A DNA stretch of 64,000 bases from RH-AL1 sp965198715 (lineage in GTDB: Bacteria; Pseudomonadota; Alphaproteobacteria; Rhizobiales; Beijerinckiaceae), in NCBI GenBank assembly GCA_965198715.1, contig CBDAPV010000002.1, positions 744,001 through 808,000 of the forward strand. The letters run 5' to 3'. The notes under the pieces are model-generated. The model ran no database searches and was not told the origin of the DNA. It saw only the letters and a list, made by a program, of their open reading frames with translations. Below are positions 43,052 through 52,430 of this stretch, piece by piece. How positions within the stretch are numbered: position 1 is the stretch's first letter; each line of letters begins with the position of its first letter. Made by a program: the position numbers and the translations under genes.

Positions 43052-44004
43052 CGCTCCTGGCGCGTCACGCCTCGGCCTGGATGAGCGACCGCTGGTATCG
43101 CCGCGCTTGGTTCGTGTCACCTTTCGCGGCGACCCTTCTCGCAGGATCGCTCCTGACGATGCACCTCAGTCGGCCGCTCGCGCCACCGACGCCGCCGGGA
43201 TGGGTCCATCCCAGCAATGATCAGATGCTGGGCAAAGCATTAGCGACGCTTCGCGATCAAGCTAGAACGGATCCAGAAGCGCTCAGGCTGATCCGAATGC
43301 GTGCTGACGCCGGGCAGCCGATCGCGCAATTCTACTTGGGCACGCTGTTCGACCCTACCACTGATAGGGCTCACGCCACGCCTGAACGCACGAGCGAAGC
43401 GATCGCCTGGTACCAGAAGGCGGCGGACCGAGGGAACATGACGGCAGCCGGCAATCTCGGCGGCCTACTCGCCTACGATCGCCCGGGTCGCGCTGCCGAT
43501 TACGCCGAGGCGTTCAGGTGGCTCGACCTGGCTGCTTCGAGCGCCGCGCAGGCGCAGCGCGAGCTTGGGCAACTCTATCGCTTGGGACACGGCGTCCCTG
43601 CCGACATCACCAAGGGGATGGATCTGATCCGCGCTGCGGCGGAGCACAACGACGTCGGCGCGGAGTTGATCTTGGCGCAAGCCTACGACCGCGGTTCGGA
43701 TGGCCTGACGCAGGATCGCCATGAAGCCGCGATGCTGTTCCAGAAAGCGGCCCTCGCCAACAATCCTTTGGCTCAGCGCGAGCTGGGGATACATTTGATG
43801 AACGGTCTCGGCGTGCCGGTCGACCGCGACAAGGCCCTGAACTGGTTCAAGCGCGCCGCCGAGCACGGCGACGCGTATTCTAAGGCACAGCTTACCGGTA
43901 CGGCCTCCCTGAGAGATGCGACGGCAGGAGATGGGACGGCGGGGAAGACTTCGGCGACTTCGAGGCCACCGCCGGTTTTTACCTTCCCGCCGATCCGCCC
44001 CTGA
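43048..44004 (+). CDS. Membrane-anchored Sel1-repeat protein
   Basis: A 318-aa protein starting at a GTG that overlaps the AAA+ stop. A membrane helix at about 23-42 ('WFVSPFAATLLAGSLLTMHL') is followed by about five Sel1/TPR-like repeats, such as 'AQRELGQLYRLGHGVPADIT' and 'AQRELGIHLMNGLGVPVDRD', and a Pro/Thr-rich tail. Sel1 arrays are protein-binding scaffolds. Tight coupling to the ATPase suggests a substrate adaptor or scaffold for it at the inner membrane. Its TGA stop directly abuts the TCA (reverse stop) of ftsK at 44002-44007. Confidence 0.88.
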   Translation: MTLLARHASAWMSDRWYRRAWFVSPFAATLLAGSLLTMHLSRPLAPPTPPGWVHPSNDQMLGKALATLRDQARTDPEALRLIRMRADAGQPIAQFYLGTLFDPTTDRAHATPERTSEAIAWYQKAADRGNMTAAGNLGGLLAYDRPGRAADYAEAFRWLDLAASSAAQAQRELGQLYRLGHGVPADITKGMDLIRAAAEHNDVGAELILAQAYDRGSDGLTQDRHEAAMLFQKAALANNPLAQRELGIHLMNGLGVPVDRDKALNWFKRAAEHGDAYSKAQLTGTASLRDATAGDGTAGKTSATSRPPPVFTFPPIRP

Positions 44005-46596
44005 TCATTCCTCGCCCTCGGGCAGGCCGGAGATGACGCGGGCGCGGCTGTGGGCGAGGATCTCGCGCTTGCCGGTGTGGCTGGCCGGCCCGAGGATGCC
44101 CTCCTTCTCCATGCGCTCGATCAGCGAGGCGGCCTTGTTGTAGCCAACCTGCAGTCGACGCTGCACGTACGAGACCGAGCTCTTCTTGTCGCGCAGCACG
44201 ACCTTGACCGCCTGCTCGTAGAGCGAACCATCGTCCTCGGCGCCGCCAGAGGCGCCCATCGCCGTCTTGTCGAAGACGGCAGCGTCCTCCGCCTCGTCGT
44301 CGCCGTCCTCCGAACCCTCGCCTTCGGGATCGTCGGTGACGCTGTCGAGGTAGTCCGGCACCCCTTGCGTCTTGAGGTGCGCCACGACGCGCTCGACGTC
44401 CTCGTCCGACACGAAGGGACCGTGGACGCGGTAGATGCGGCCGCCGCCGGCCATGTGCAGCATGTCGCCCTGGCCGAGCAGCTGCTCAGCGCCCTGCTCG
44501 CCGAGGATCGTGCGCGAGTCGATCTTCGAGGTGACCTGGAAGGAGATGCGCGTCGGGAAGTTTGCCTTGATCGTGCCGGTGATAACGTCGACCGACGGGC
44601 GCTGCGTCGCCATGATCAGGTGGATGCCGGCGGCGCGCGCCATCTGGGCGAGACGCTGGATGGCGCCCTCGATGTCCTTGCCGGCGACCATCATCAGGTC
44701 GGCCATTTCGTCGACGATGACCACGATATAGGGCAGGGTGACGAGGTCGAGCGGCACGTCCTCGATCGTCGGCTTACCGGTCTCGCGGTCGAAGCCGGTG
44801 GTCATCTGCAGGTTTATGGTTTCGCCGTTGGCCTTGGCCTGCATCACGCGGGCGTTGAAGCCGTCGATGTTGCGCACGCCGAGCTTCGACATCTTCTTGT
44901 AGCGGTCCTCCATCTCGCGCACCGCCCATTTCAGCGCGACGACCGCCTTCTTCGGGTCGGTGACGACGGGCGTCAGCAGGTGAGGGATGCCGTCGTAGAC
45001 CGAGAGCTCCAGCATCTTGGGGTCGACCATGATCAGTCGGCATTCCTCCGGCTTCAAACGGAATAGCAGCGACAGGATCATGGTGTTGATGGCGACCGAC
45101 TTGCCCGAGCCGGTGGTGCCGGCGACGAGCAGGTGGGGCATCTTGGCGAGCTCGGCGATGACCGGTTCGCCGCCGATCGTCTTGCCGAGCGCGATGGCGA
45201 GCTTATGCTTGGAATCGGCGAAGGCCTCGCACTCCACCATTTCGCGGAAGAACACGGTCTCGCGCCGCTCGTTGGGCAGCTCGATGCCGATGGCGTTGCG
45301 GCCCGGCACCACGGCGACGCGGGCCGACAGCGCCGACATCGAGCGGGCGATGTCGTCGGCGAGGCCGATGACGCGAGACGACTTCATCCCCGGCGCCGGT
45401 TCCAGTTCGTACAGCGTCACCACCGGGCCGGCGCGCACGTGGATGATCTCGCCGCGGATGCCGAAATCCTCCAGCGTCGATTCGAGCAGGCGGGCGTTCT
45501 GCTCCAGCATATCGGCGGTGAGCGCCGTGCCTTCGGCTTTGCGCATCTCGCCGAGCAGCTCGACGGAGGGGTATTCGTACTCGATGGTCGGGGCAGGGCG
45601 GCGCGGCGCGACGCGCGCCGGCTCGGCCTGCAGGCTGACGCGGGCGGAGATCGCGGCCGGCGAGGCCGTCGCCTCCGCGGCTGCCGCCGTCTCGGCCACC
45701 GGTGCGGACGCTTTCGGCTTGGCGCGCACGGAGACGGCGAAAGCAGGCTTGGTCGCCGGCGCCATGAGATTGGACAGGCGCGGCACGAGGTCGTTCGCCG
45801 GCGACGGCACGGCGACCTCGAAGCCGCTCAGGAGACTCAGGCGACGCTGGGCGCCGGAGCGGATCGAATTAGGGGCCAACTGGTCCTCGGTATGCAAAGC
45901 CTCAACCTCGTCGATGAAGTCGGTGTCAGGGGGGAACGCGTCGTCGGCTGCGACGATGGTCTCGTCGCGAACGTCGTCGCGGGCGTCTTCGGGTCGTGCA
46001 ATCTCGCCCTGCGGCTCGATCGGGGCGATCGGGTCCTCGGCGCCGTCGCGGGCACGGCGCAGTAGGTGATCGGGCGTGCGCATGTAGCGAACGCCCGGCG
46101 CGGCGAGGAATGGACGCTGCCAGATCGGGATGGCGGCGAGCGGATCCGTCGGCGGCGGAGGCGGCGTTGGCCGCGGCACGGTGGCCGCTCTGGCGCCCGG
46201 AGTTCGCGTCGACGTGGTGGGCGGCGGTGCCGCGGTCGCCGGTTGCGCCAAGGTGTGCGCGGCGGATGGCGCGGACGCCGGCGTCCGATAGGGCTCGGCT
46301 AAGTGCAGTAGCAGCCCGGTCACGGCATCGCGCGGCGCGTGCAACGCTGGCGGACGCGGCACCGCCGCCGTAACGCGCTCGATCTCGGCGCCGAGCGGCG
46401 TCGGCCCGAAGGCCGAGCGCATCGTGCCGTGCGGCCACTCGCCCGCTGGCCTCCGGCCGGCTTTGTCGTGCTGGCCGAGGCTCTCAATGAGGGCGACGAG
46501 GAGGCGGGTGAGCGCCCGGGCTCCGGACAGCCCCGCTTCGCGAATCCGGGTTTCTCGAGGGGAAACGGGAACGGCGCGGCTGGAGGAAGAACGCAT
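44005..46596 (-). CDS. ftsK: DNA translocase FtsK/SpoIIIE family, without obvious membrane helices
   Basis: An 863-aa protein. The motor is intact: 'HLLVAGTTGSGKSVAINTMI' (Walker A), 'LPYIVVIVDEMADLMMVAGK' (Walker B), 'MATQRPSVDVITGTIKANFP', and the C-terminal winged-helix gamma domain 'SSVSYVQRRLQVGYNKAASLIERME', which reads KOPS sites. FtsK pumps chromosome termini at division and activates XerCD. The N-terminal ~330 residues are Pro/Ala-rich and acidic and contain no hydrophobic segment long enough for the usual four-helix anchor. ATG 46596 is chosen; a TTG at 46656 would add 20 residues without adding a helix. Confidence 0.92.
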   Translation of the reverse strand: MRSSSSRAVPVSPRETRIREAGLSGARALTRLLVALIESLGQHDKAGRRPAGEWPHGTMRSAFGPTPLGAEIERVTAAVPRPPALHAPRDAVTGLLLHLAEPYRTPASAPSAAHTLAQPATAAPPPTTSTRTPGARAATVPRPTPPPPPTDPLAAIPIWQRPFLAAPGVRYMRTPDHLLRRARDGAEDPIAPIEPQGEIARPEDARDDVRDETIVAADDAFPPDTDFIDEVEALHTEDQLAPNSIRSGAQRRLSLLSGFEVAVPSPANDLVPRLSNLMAPATKPAFAVSVRAKPKASAPVAETAAAAEATASPAAISARVSLQAEPARVAPRRPAPTIEYEYPSVELLGEMRKAEGTALTADMLEQNARLLESTLEDFGIRGEIIHVRAGPVVTLYELEPAPGMKSSRVIGLADDIARSMSALSARVAVVPGRNAIGIELPNERRETVFFREMVECEAFADSKHKLAIALGKTIGGEPVIAELAKMPHLLVAGTTGSGKSVAINTMILSLLFRLKPEECRLIMVDPKMLELSVYDGIPHLLTPVVTDPKKAVVALKWAVREMEDRYKKMSKLGVRNIDGFNARVMQAKANGETINLQMTTGFDRETGKPTIEDVPLDLVTLPYIVVIVDEMADLMMVAGKDIEGAIQRLAQMARAAGIHLIMATQRPSVDVITGTIKANFPTRISFQVTSKIDSRTILGEQGAEQLLGQGDMLHMAGGGRIYRVHGPFVSDEDVERVVAHLKTQGVPDYLDSVTDDPEGEGSEDGDDEAEDAAVFDKTAMGASGGAEDDGSLYEQAVKVVLRDKKSSVSYVQRRLQVGYNKAASLIERMEKEGILGPASHTGKREILAHSRARVISGLPEGEE

Positions 46597-46791
46597 GGGA
46601 CGCTGGACGCTCGGCAACGCGGGACGTTCGAAAGGTAAAGTTCGAGCGTTAAGCAATCCCTCTCGTTCAGCATGACGGGACGCCGCGAGGGTCGGGTCGC
46701 CGCGCGATTATCTCAATTCTACCGACCGCGCCTATGCTTCCCTCGGGTAAGGCGCAGATGATCATGAGGGCGGCAGTCGCTGAGCCGCCGC

Positions 46792-46996
46792 GATCCGCTG
46801 ACCGGCGCCTGCAACCGTCGCGCGCCCGCCGAGACCGTCACCGCAGCGCTGTCGGCTGCCCGCTCGCGCGGGATCGACGCTGCGGCGGGTGTCGCGGGGC
46901 TGTGCTGAGCGAGGCGGAGACGATCCGCCACCTCGTCGTTGTCGCCGACTTGGCGCTCTACGCCGCAAAGCGCGGCGGTCGAGACCAAGTGGGCGC
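46792..46996 (+). pseudogene. GGDEF-domain remnant with internal deletion
   Basis: In the gap between ftsK and the DHA2 transporter, one plus frame reads 'SRRDPLTGACNRRAPAE', the usual beginning of a GGDEF domain, and stops at about 46910. A second frame then reads 'ETIRHLVVVADLALYAAKRGG' in part, ending 'GRDQVG', the usual GGDEF end. The ~120 residues expected between these landmarks are cut to about 50 and the GGDEF motif itself is gone. This is a diguanylate cyclase gene destroyed by deletion and frameshift. Nothing else is seen in 46597-47057. Confidence 0.65.
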
Positions 46997-47057
46997 CGCG
47001 CCTCTCGCGAACGCGTCTTCTTCGGCCGCGTTCGCAGCAGGCGGCGTAGGGGCCGAC

Positions 47058-48518
47058 CTATCCCAAAGCCGAGCCGGGCCGCGCCTCGCCCACCGCGCGG
47101 GCGACCGGCGACTTGTCGGCATCGGCTGCGGCGACGCCGCGCCGGCCGGTCAGAGCCGCGCCGGCGTCAGACGGCAGCCGCACGAAGGCGATGACCGAGG
47201 CGGCCGAGACCGAGGCGACGACGACGAAGGCCCAGTGGAAGTCGACCAGCACGAGCGCGCCGCCTCCGTGCGCCGCGCGAGCCACCTGCACGACGCCTGC
47301 GCCCAGCGCCACGCCAATCGACAGCGCAAGTTGCTGCGCCACCGAGGCGAACGAGACAGCGCGGCTCATCCGTTCCTGCGGGATGTCGGCGTAAGCGATG
47401 GCGTTGATGCCGGTGAACTGCAGCGAGCGGAAATAGCCGCCCACGAGCAGCACGCCGAGCAGCAGCGGCGTCGGCGTCGTCGGGAAGAACAGCGCGTTGA
47501 CGGCGATAAAGCCAGAGCCGACCAGGGCGTTGAAGACCAGCACGCGCTTGAAGCCGAGATGATCGAGGATCGGCCCGGCGGTGGCCTTCATCGCCATCGC
47601 GCCGACCGCGGCCACGAAGGTGGTGAGACCCGAGCGCAGCGGGCTCATGCCGAAGCCGAGCTGCAGCATGAGCGGCAGCAGCAACGGCACGGCGCCGACG
47701 CCGATGCGAAACAGCGAGCCGCCGGTGACGCTGACGCGGAAGGTCTGCACCTTGAGCAGGCCGAGATCGATGATCGGGTTGTCGACGCGCCGCGCATGGC
47801 GCACGTAGAGAGCCAGCACCGCGACGCCGAAGCCCATCAGCGCCAGCACGCCTGCCGTCGGCAGGATGTCGCGGCCCAGGATGGTGAGCCCGAACACCAG
47901 GCTGGCGAGGCCGACGGCGGACAGAAAGAAGCCGGAAACATCGAGCCGCCGGACGTCTGCGTCGCGGACGTTCTCGATGTAGAGCGTGACCAGCGTCACG
48001 CCGAGCACACCAATCGGTACGTTGATCCAGAATATGTAGCGCCAATTGAAGAAGGTGGTGATGGCGCCGCCGACCGGCGGCCCGAGCATCGGACCGAGCA
48101 GGGCTGGAATGGTCAGGAAGGCCATCGCCCGCACCAGGTCGCGGCGCTCGATGGTGCGCAGCAGCATCAGGCGCCCGACAGGTACCATCATCGCACCGCC
48201 GGTGCCCTGCAGCACGCGGGCGAGAATGAAGCCGGTGAGCGAGGACGACAGCCCGCAGCAGATCGAGCCGATAGTGAAGACGATTATGGCGGCGCGAAAC
48301 ACCGTGCGAGTGCCGAACTTGTCCGCCACCCAGCCCGACGCCGGGATGAACACCGCCAGCGCCAGGAGGTAGGAGGTTAGCGCCAGCTTGAGCGCGATCG
48401 GATCCTCGTGGAGATCGCGCGCGATCGCCGGCAGCGCGGTCGAGATCACCGTTCCGTCGAGGTTCTCCATGAAGAGCGCGCAGGCGACGATGAGGGCGGT
48501 GAGCGCGTAACGAGGCAA
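47058..48518 (-). CDS. DHA2-family MFS multidrug efflux transporter (EmrB/QacA type)
   Basis: A 486-aa protein with about 14 membrane segments. 'MENLDGTVISTALPAIARDL' is the DHA2 motif D1 region, 'GWVADKFGTRTVFR' motif A, 'LARVLQGTGGAMMVPVGR' motif B and 'PALLGPMLGPPVGGAI' motif C of drug-proton antiporters. It should export hydrophobic drugs by proton exchange. EmrA-like membrane fusion and regulator genes are not adjacent. The Asp/Arg landmarks are intact. Confidence 0.92.
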   Translation of the reverse strand: MPRYALTALIVACALFMENLDGTVISTALPAIARDLHEDPIALKLALTSYLLALAVFIPASGWVADKFGTRTVFRAAIIVFTIGSICCGLSSSLTGFILARVLQGTGGAMMVPVGRLMLLRTIERRDLVRAMAFLTIPALLGPMLGPPVGGAITTFFNWRYIFWINVPIGVLGVTLVTLYIENVRDADVRRLDVSGFFLSAVGLASLVFGLTILGRDILPTAGVLALMGFGVAVLALYVRHARRVDNPIIDLGLLKVQTFRVSVTGGSLFRIGVGAVPLLLPLMLQLGFGMSPLRSGLTTFVAAVGAMAMKATAGPILDHLGFKRVLVFNALVGSGFIAVNALFFPTTPTPLLLGVLLVGGYFRSLQFTGINAIAYADIPQERMSRAVSFASVAQQLALSIGVALGAGVVQVARAAHGGGALVLVDFHWAFVVVASVSAASVIAFVRLPSDAGAALTGRRGVAAADADKSPVARAVGEARPGSALG

Positions 48519-48637
48519 AGGCGGAATGTCTCCGACCGCTGGCGCTGGCAGGCCGGGGCGAGCCGGAGATAGGGGAGCAGGGCGGCCAAATCGAGGTCCG
48601 GCGGGATGAGCGCGTTCACTACCCCGCGATCACCGCG

Positions 48638-48943
48638 TCACAGCTTGTTGACGGGCGGCCGGCCGAACTGCTGCCTCTTGGGAAAACCCTGCTGCTTGAA
48701 GGCTGCTGCCGAAGACTTGAGCGCGGCGGCACCTTCCGCCGTCAGGCAGTAGGCGCCGGCCACGTTACGGATGACGAGCGCCTGATCGACCATGTCCTCG
48801 AGGGCCAGTTCGCTCCGATCGGGTTCACCGCAGGCCCCTGAGAACGACTTAGCCGAGAACGATTGCCCCTCGTAGATGCAGTTCATCATCCTGCAGCGAT
48901 TGAGAATAATGCGGATGTCGCCCGAGATTTCCATGACCAGCAT
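48638..48943 (-). CDS. Small hypothetical protein, possibly winged-helix-like
   Basis: A 101-aa protein. The central 'ALEDMVDQALVIRNVAGAYC' and 'LTAEGAAAL' segments look like the end of a winged-helix domain ('...L-x-x-L-V-x-x-x-L-I ... Y-x-L-T-x-x-G'), common in small alphaproteobacterial unknowns. It has three cysteines in the N-terminal half and a basic tail. Starts at ATG 48943 (48934 is an alternative). The call rests on length and this weak resemblance. Confidence 0.5.
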   Translation of the reverse strand: MLVMEISGDIRIILNRCRMMNCIYEGQSFSAKSFSGACGEPDRSELALEDMVDQALVIRNVAGAYCLTAEGAAALKSSAAAFKQQGFPKRQQFGRPPVNKL

Positions 48944-49158
48944 CCTCTAAGCCGAAGGAATAAAACCGCGCTTGCCTCTTGTTTTCTTGACGTGACATGT
49001 GCGCAGCTCGATGTGGTGCGAAGCGAAACGAAGCACAAGATCACCAAGCTATTGTAATTCTACTATGCCTTATGTTATGAGATGGCATCGCCGGGCGGCT
49101 TACAGGCAGCGGCGACTGGGAGAAACGTGCGCTTCCGCCTCGAACGGAGCCGCCCATC

Positions 49159-50289
49159 ATGACTTCCGGCAAGCTTGTACCTGCCCTCGAAGCGCGGCAG
49201 GTTCTACGCATCGCACAGGTGGCGCCGCTCTACGAATCCGTGCCGCCGAAGCTCTACGGTGGGACGGAACGCATCGTCGCCCATCTCACCAACGCGCTGG
49301 TCGATCTCGGTCACGAGGTCACCTTGTTCGCGACGCGGGACGCCGACACGCGGGCGACCCTGGTGCCGGTGCGCGACGAGCCGATACGACTCGATGCCTC
49401 CCAACTCAAGTCGGACCTCGCCTCCCATCTGTCCATGCTTCACGAGGTGCACTGCCGGCGCTCGGAATTCGATGTCATCCACTTCCACACCGACATGCTG
49501 CATTTCCCACTCTTCGAGCATTGCGCGGCACGCACTGTGACCACGCTGCATGGTCGGCTCGACATCAAGGATCTGGCGCACGTCTACACGCGCTGGCCCG
49601 GCTTCCCGCTCGTCTCGATCTCCGACAGCCAGCGCCTGCCTCTCGCATCAGCCAATTGGGTCAAGACCATCCACCACGGCGTGGCGCCGTTCGCGACGTC
49701 GCCTGCCTCGATCGATCCGGACGCCGAGCCTTACCTGCTCTTCATCGGTCGCATCTCGCCGGAGAAGCGACCAGACCGCGCCATCGCCGTTGCCAAAGCC
49801 TGCGAAATCAAGCTCAAGATCGCAGCGAAGGTCGACGCCGCCGATCGCTCCTATTTCAAACGGGACATCGAGCCGCTGCTCGACGACCCGCTCATCGACT
49901 TTATCGGCGAGGTCGGCGAGGCCGAGAAGCCGGCCCTGCTCGGCGGTGCCAAGGCGCTGCTGTTCCCGATCGATTGGCCCGAGCCATTCGGCCTCGTCAT
50001 GATCGAGGCGATGTCCTACGGCACCCCGATCATCGCGTGGCGCTGCGGGTCCGTTCCGGAGGTCATGGAGGACGGCGTGACCGGTTTCATCGTCGAGAAT
50101 GAGCCGCAGGCGATTGCGGCCGTTGGTCGTCTCGATACGATCGATCGCGCCGGCGTCAAGGCCGTCTTCGCGCGTCGCTTCGCGGCAAACGTCATGGCGA
50201 CGAGCTACGTCGCGCTTTACGAGGCGCTGATCCACGCCGACACCCTCCGCCTGCCCGCCGTTCCGCTCTTCCAGGGGGAAGCCCAATGA
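49159..50289 (+). CDS. Glycosyltransferase family 4 protein
   Basis: A 376-aa GT-B fold protein. 'APLYESVPPKLYGGTERIVAHLTNALVDLGHEVTLFA' (given in part: 'PPKLYGGTERIVAHL') is the N-terminal acceptor domain; 'LLFIGRISPEKRPDRAI' and 'WPEPFGLVMIEAMSYGTPII' form the nucleotide-sugar site with the E-x7-E motif. It overlaps the following amylo-alpha-1,6-glucosidase by ATGA, a pair repeatedly seen in Rhizobiales. It probably makes an alpha-glucoside; acceptor unknown. Confidence 0.93.
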   Translation: MTSGKLVPALEARQVLRIAQVAPLYESVPPKLYGGTERIVAHLTNALVDLGHEVTLFATRDADTRATLVPVRDEPIRLDASQLKSDLASHLSMLHEVHCRRSEFDVIHFHTDMLHFPLFEHCAARTVTTLHGRLDIKDLAHVYTRWPGFPLVSISDSQRLPLASANWVKTIHHGVAPFATSPASIDPDAEPYLLFIGRISPEKRPDRAIAVAKACEIKLKIAAKVDAADRSYFKRDIEPLLDDPLIDFIGEVGEAEKPALLGGAKALLFPIDWPEPFGLVMIEAMSYGTPIIAWRCGSVPEVMEDGVTGFIVENEPQAIAAVGRLDTIDRAGVKAVFARRFAANVMATSYVALYEALIHADTLRLPAVPLFQGEAQ

Positions 50290-52430
50290 TGTCGCAGACC
50301 GAGTCGCCTGGAGGCGGCGAGGCCGCGGACATCGCCAGCGATCCGCGCCAGTACGTGCTCAAGCACGGCGACATGTTCCTGGTCTGCGATGCCATCGGCA
50401 ACGTTTGGGGACCCTCCGAGGGTTTGTTCTACGACGATACCAGGTTGCTCTCGCGGTTCCGGCTGCTCGTCGGCGGTCGCGCGTTGTCGCTGCTGGGCGC
50501 GGCGGTGGGCCAGGACGACGTGACGTTCCAGTCGAACCTCACCAATAAGCCGCTGCCGCCGATCGGCGGCACGGCGAAGACGCCCGAGGGCATCATCCAC
50601 ATCGAGCGCACGCGCATTCTCTGGCAGGTGCGGCTCTACGAGCGCATCCGCGTCTCCAACTATGGTCGGCAGGCCGCCACGTTGACCCTGCGCCTCGACC
50701 TCGGTGCGGACTTTCGCGACATGTTCGAGGTCCGCGGCATCGAGCGCAAGGCGCGCGGCACGATGCAGGATCCCGTGATCACGAGCCACGCCGTCGCCTT
50801 CGGCTACGTCGGCCTCGACGACATCCTGCGGCGCACAGTGATCGGTCTCTCGGCCAAGCCCTCTCGGATCGAGGCGACCGGCATCGACGTCGATCTGGCG
50901 CTGGCCTCGGGCGAGACGCTCGACTTCTTCCTGGAGGTCGGCGTGGACGACGCGCCGCCGCCCTCGAGCCAGCGCTTTAAGGACGCCACGGCGCACGCTC
51001 GGGCGCAGGCCCGCGACCTGCGCGACACGGGTGCCGCCGTCGAGACCAACGGCCGGCTCTTCAGCGAGTGGCTCGGCAAGTCGCGCGCCGACATCGCGCT
51101 GCTGACGACCGAGCTCGACACCGGCCCTTATCCCTACGCCGGCATCCCGTGGTTCTCGACGGCCTTCGGCCGCGACGCCATCGTCACCTCGCTGCAGATG
51201 CTGTGGCTGGACCCTTCGCTGGCGCGCGGCGTCCTCAAGTTCCTCGCCGCCAACCAGGCGACGGAGACCTCGACCTTCTTCGATTCCGCGCCAGGCAAGA
51301 TCATGCACGAGATGCGCAAGGGTGAGATGGTGCGGCTCGGCGAGCTGCCGTTCTCGCGCTACTACGGCGGCGTCGACACGACGCCGCTGTTCGTGCTGCT
51401 GGCGGGCGCCTACGCCGAGCGCACCGGGGATCTCGCGCTTATCGAAACGCTTTGGCCCAACCTGCTCGCCGCCATGGGCTGGATCGGGCGAGCGATGGAG
51501 GCCGACGGCTTCCTCGCCTACGCTCGCGGCGCCGCGACGGGCCTCGCCAACCAGGGCTGGAAGGACAGCGAGGATTCCGTCTTCGACGCCGCCGGCGACG
51601 ACGTGCCCGGCCCGATCGCGCTCTGCGAGGTGCAGGGTTACGTCTTCGCCGCCTTCAACGCCATGGCCGATCTCTCTGGCCGGCTCGGCTCGCCCGACGA
51701 GTGCGCGGGATGGCACGGCAAGGCCGAGCGTCTGCGCCGCGCCGTCGAGGACAGCTTCTGGCTCGAGGACCTCGGCACCTACGCCGAGGCGCTCGACGGC
51801 CGCGGAAGGGCCTGCCGCATCGCCACCTCCAACCCCGGCCATCTGCTCTATTGCCGTCTGCCGGCACCCGATCGCGCGGCGCGCGTGACGCGCCTCCTAT
51901 GCGGGCCGCGCTTCAATTCGGGTTGGGGCGTGCGCACGCTGGCAGCAGGCGAGAGCCGCTACAACCCGATGTCCTACCACAACGGCTCGACCTGGCCGCA
52001 CGACACCGCGATCTGCGCCGCCGGCATGGCCAATTACGGCGAGCGCGACCGCGTCGTCGACCTGCTGGGCAACAGCTTCGAGGCGGCGGTCAAATACGAG
52101 ATGCGGCTGCCCGAGCTGATGTGCGGCTTCGAGCGCCGCGAGGGCGAGCCGCCGATCGGCTATCCCGTCGCCTGCCGCCCCCAGGCCTGGGCCTCCGGCG
52201 CCGCCTTCATGATGCTGCAGGCGGTGCTCGGCCTCACCATCGACGCCTGGCGCGGCGTCATCCACATCAACCACCCGAGCCTGCCCCACGGCATCGATCG
52301 CCTCGTCCTGCGCAAGCTCGCCGTCGGCGAGCGCACCATAGACTTGACCTTCCAGAAAGCCGGCGCGCGCATCGCCGTCTACCCCGAGGGAGGCGGATCG
52401 GACCCGATCCCGGTGCTGATCTACGGGTGA
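50286..52430 (+). CDS. Amylo-alpha-1,6-glucosidase (glycogen-debranching-like, GH15-like)
   Basis: A 714-aa protein. The N-terminal glycogen-debranching domain ('FLVCDAIGNVWGPSEGLFYD', 'DTRLLSRFRLLVGGRALSLL') is followed by an (alpha/alpha)6 catalytic barrel: 'GIPWFSTAFGRDAIVTSLQML', 'NQGWKDSEDSV' and 'YNPMSYHNGSTWPHDTAICA', where the conserved acids 'KDSED' are probable catalytic residues. It should hydrolyse alpha-1,6-glucosidic bonds. No signal peptide, so cytoplasmic. Coupled to the GT4 gene by a four-base overlap. Confidence 0.92.
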   Translation: MMSQTESPGGGEAADIASDPRQYVLKHGDMFLVCDAIGNVWGPSEGLFYDDTRLLSRFRLLVGGRALSLLGAAVGQDDVTFQSNLTNKPLPPIGGTAKTPEGIIHIERTRILWQVRLYERIRVSNYGRQAATLTLRLDLGADFRDMFEVRGIERKARGTMQDPVITSHAVAFGYVGLDDILRRTVIGLSAKPSRIEATGIDVDLALASGETLDFFLEVGVDDAPPPSSQRFKDATAHARAQARDLRDTGAAVETNGRLFSEWLGKSRADIALLTTELDTGPYPYAGIPWFSTAFGRDAIVTSLQMLWLDPSLARGVLKFLAANQATETSTFFDSAPGKIMHEMRKGEMVRLGELPFSRYYGGVDTTPLFVLLAGAYAERTGDLALIETLWPNLLAAMGWIGRAMEADGFLAYARGAATGLANQGWKDSEDSVFDAAGDDVPGPIALCEVQGYVFAAFNAMADLSGRLGSPDECAGWHGKAERLRRAVEDSFWLEDLGTYAEALDGRGRACRIATSNPGHLLYCRLPAPDRAARVTRLLCGPRFNSGWGVRTLAAGESRYNPMSYHNGSTWPHDTAICAAGMANYGERDRVVDLLGNSFEAAVKYEMRLPELMCGFERREGEPPIGYPVACRPQAWASGAAFMMLQAVLGLTIDAWRGVIHINHPSLPHGIDRLVLRKLAVGERTIDLTFQKAGARIAVYPEGGGSDPIPVLIYG

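Noticed and set aside
46734..48380. Long plus-strand open frame opposite the DHA2 transporter
   Set aside because: Antisense shadow, apart from the short GGDEF end fragment near its beginning.
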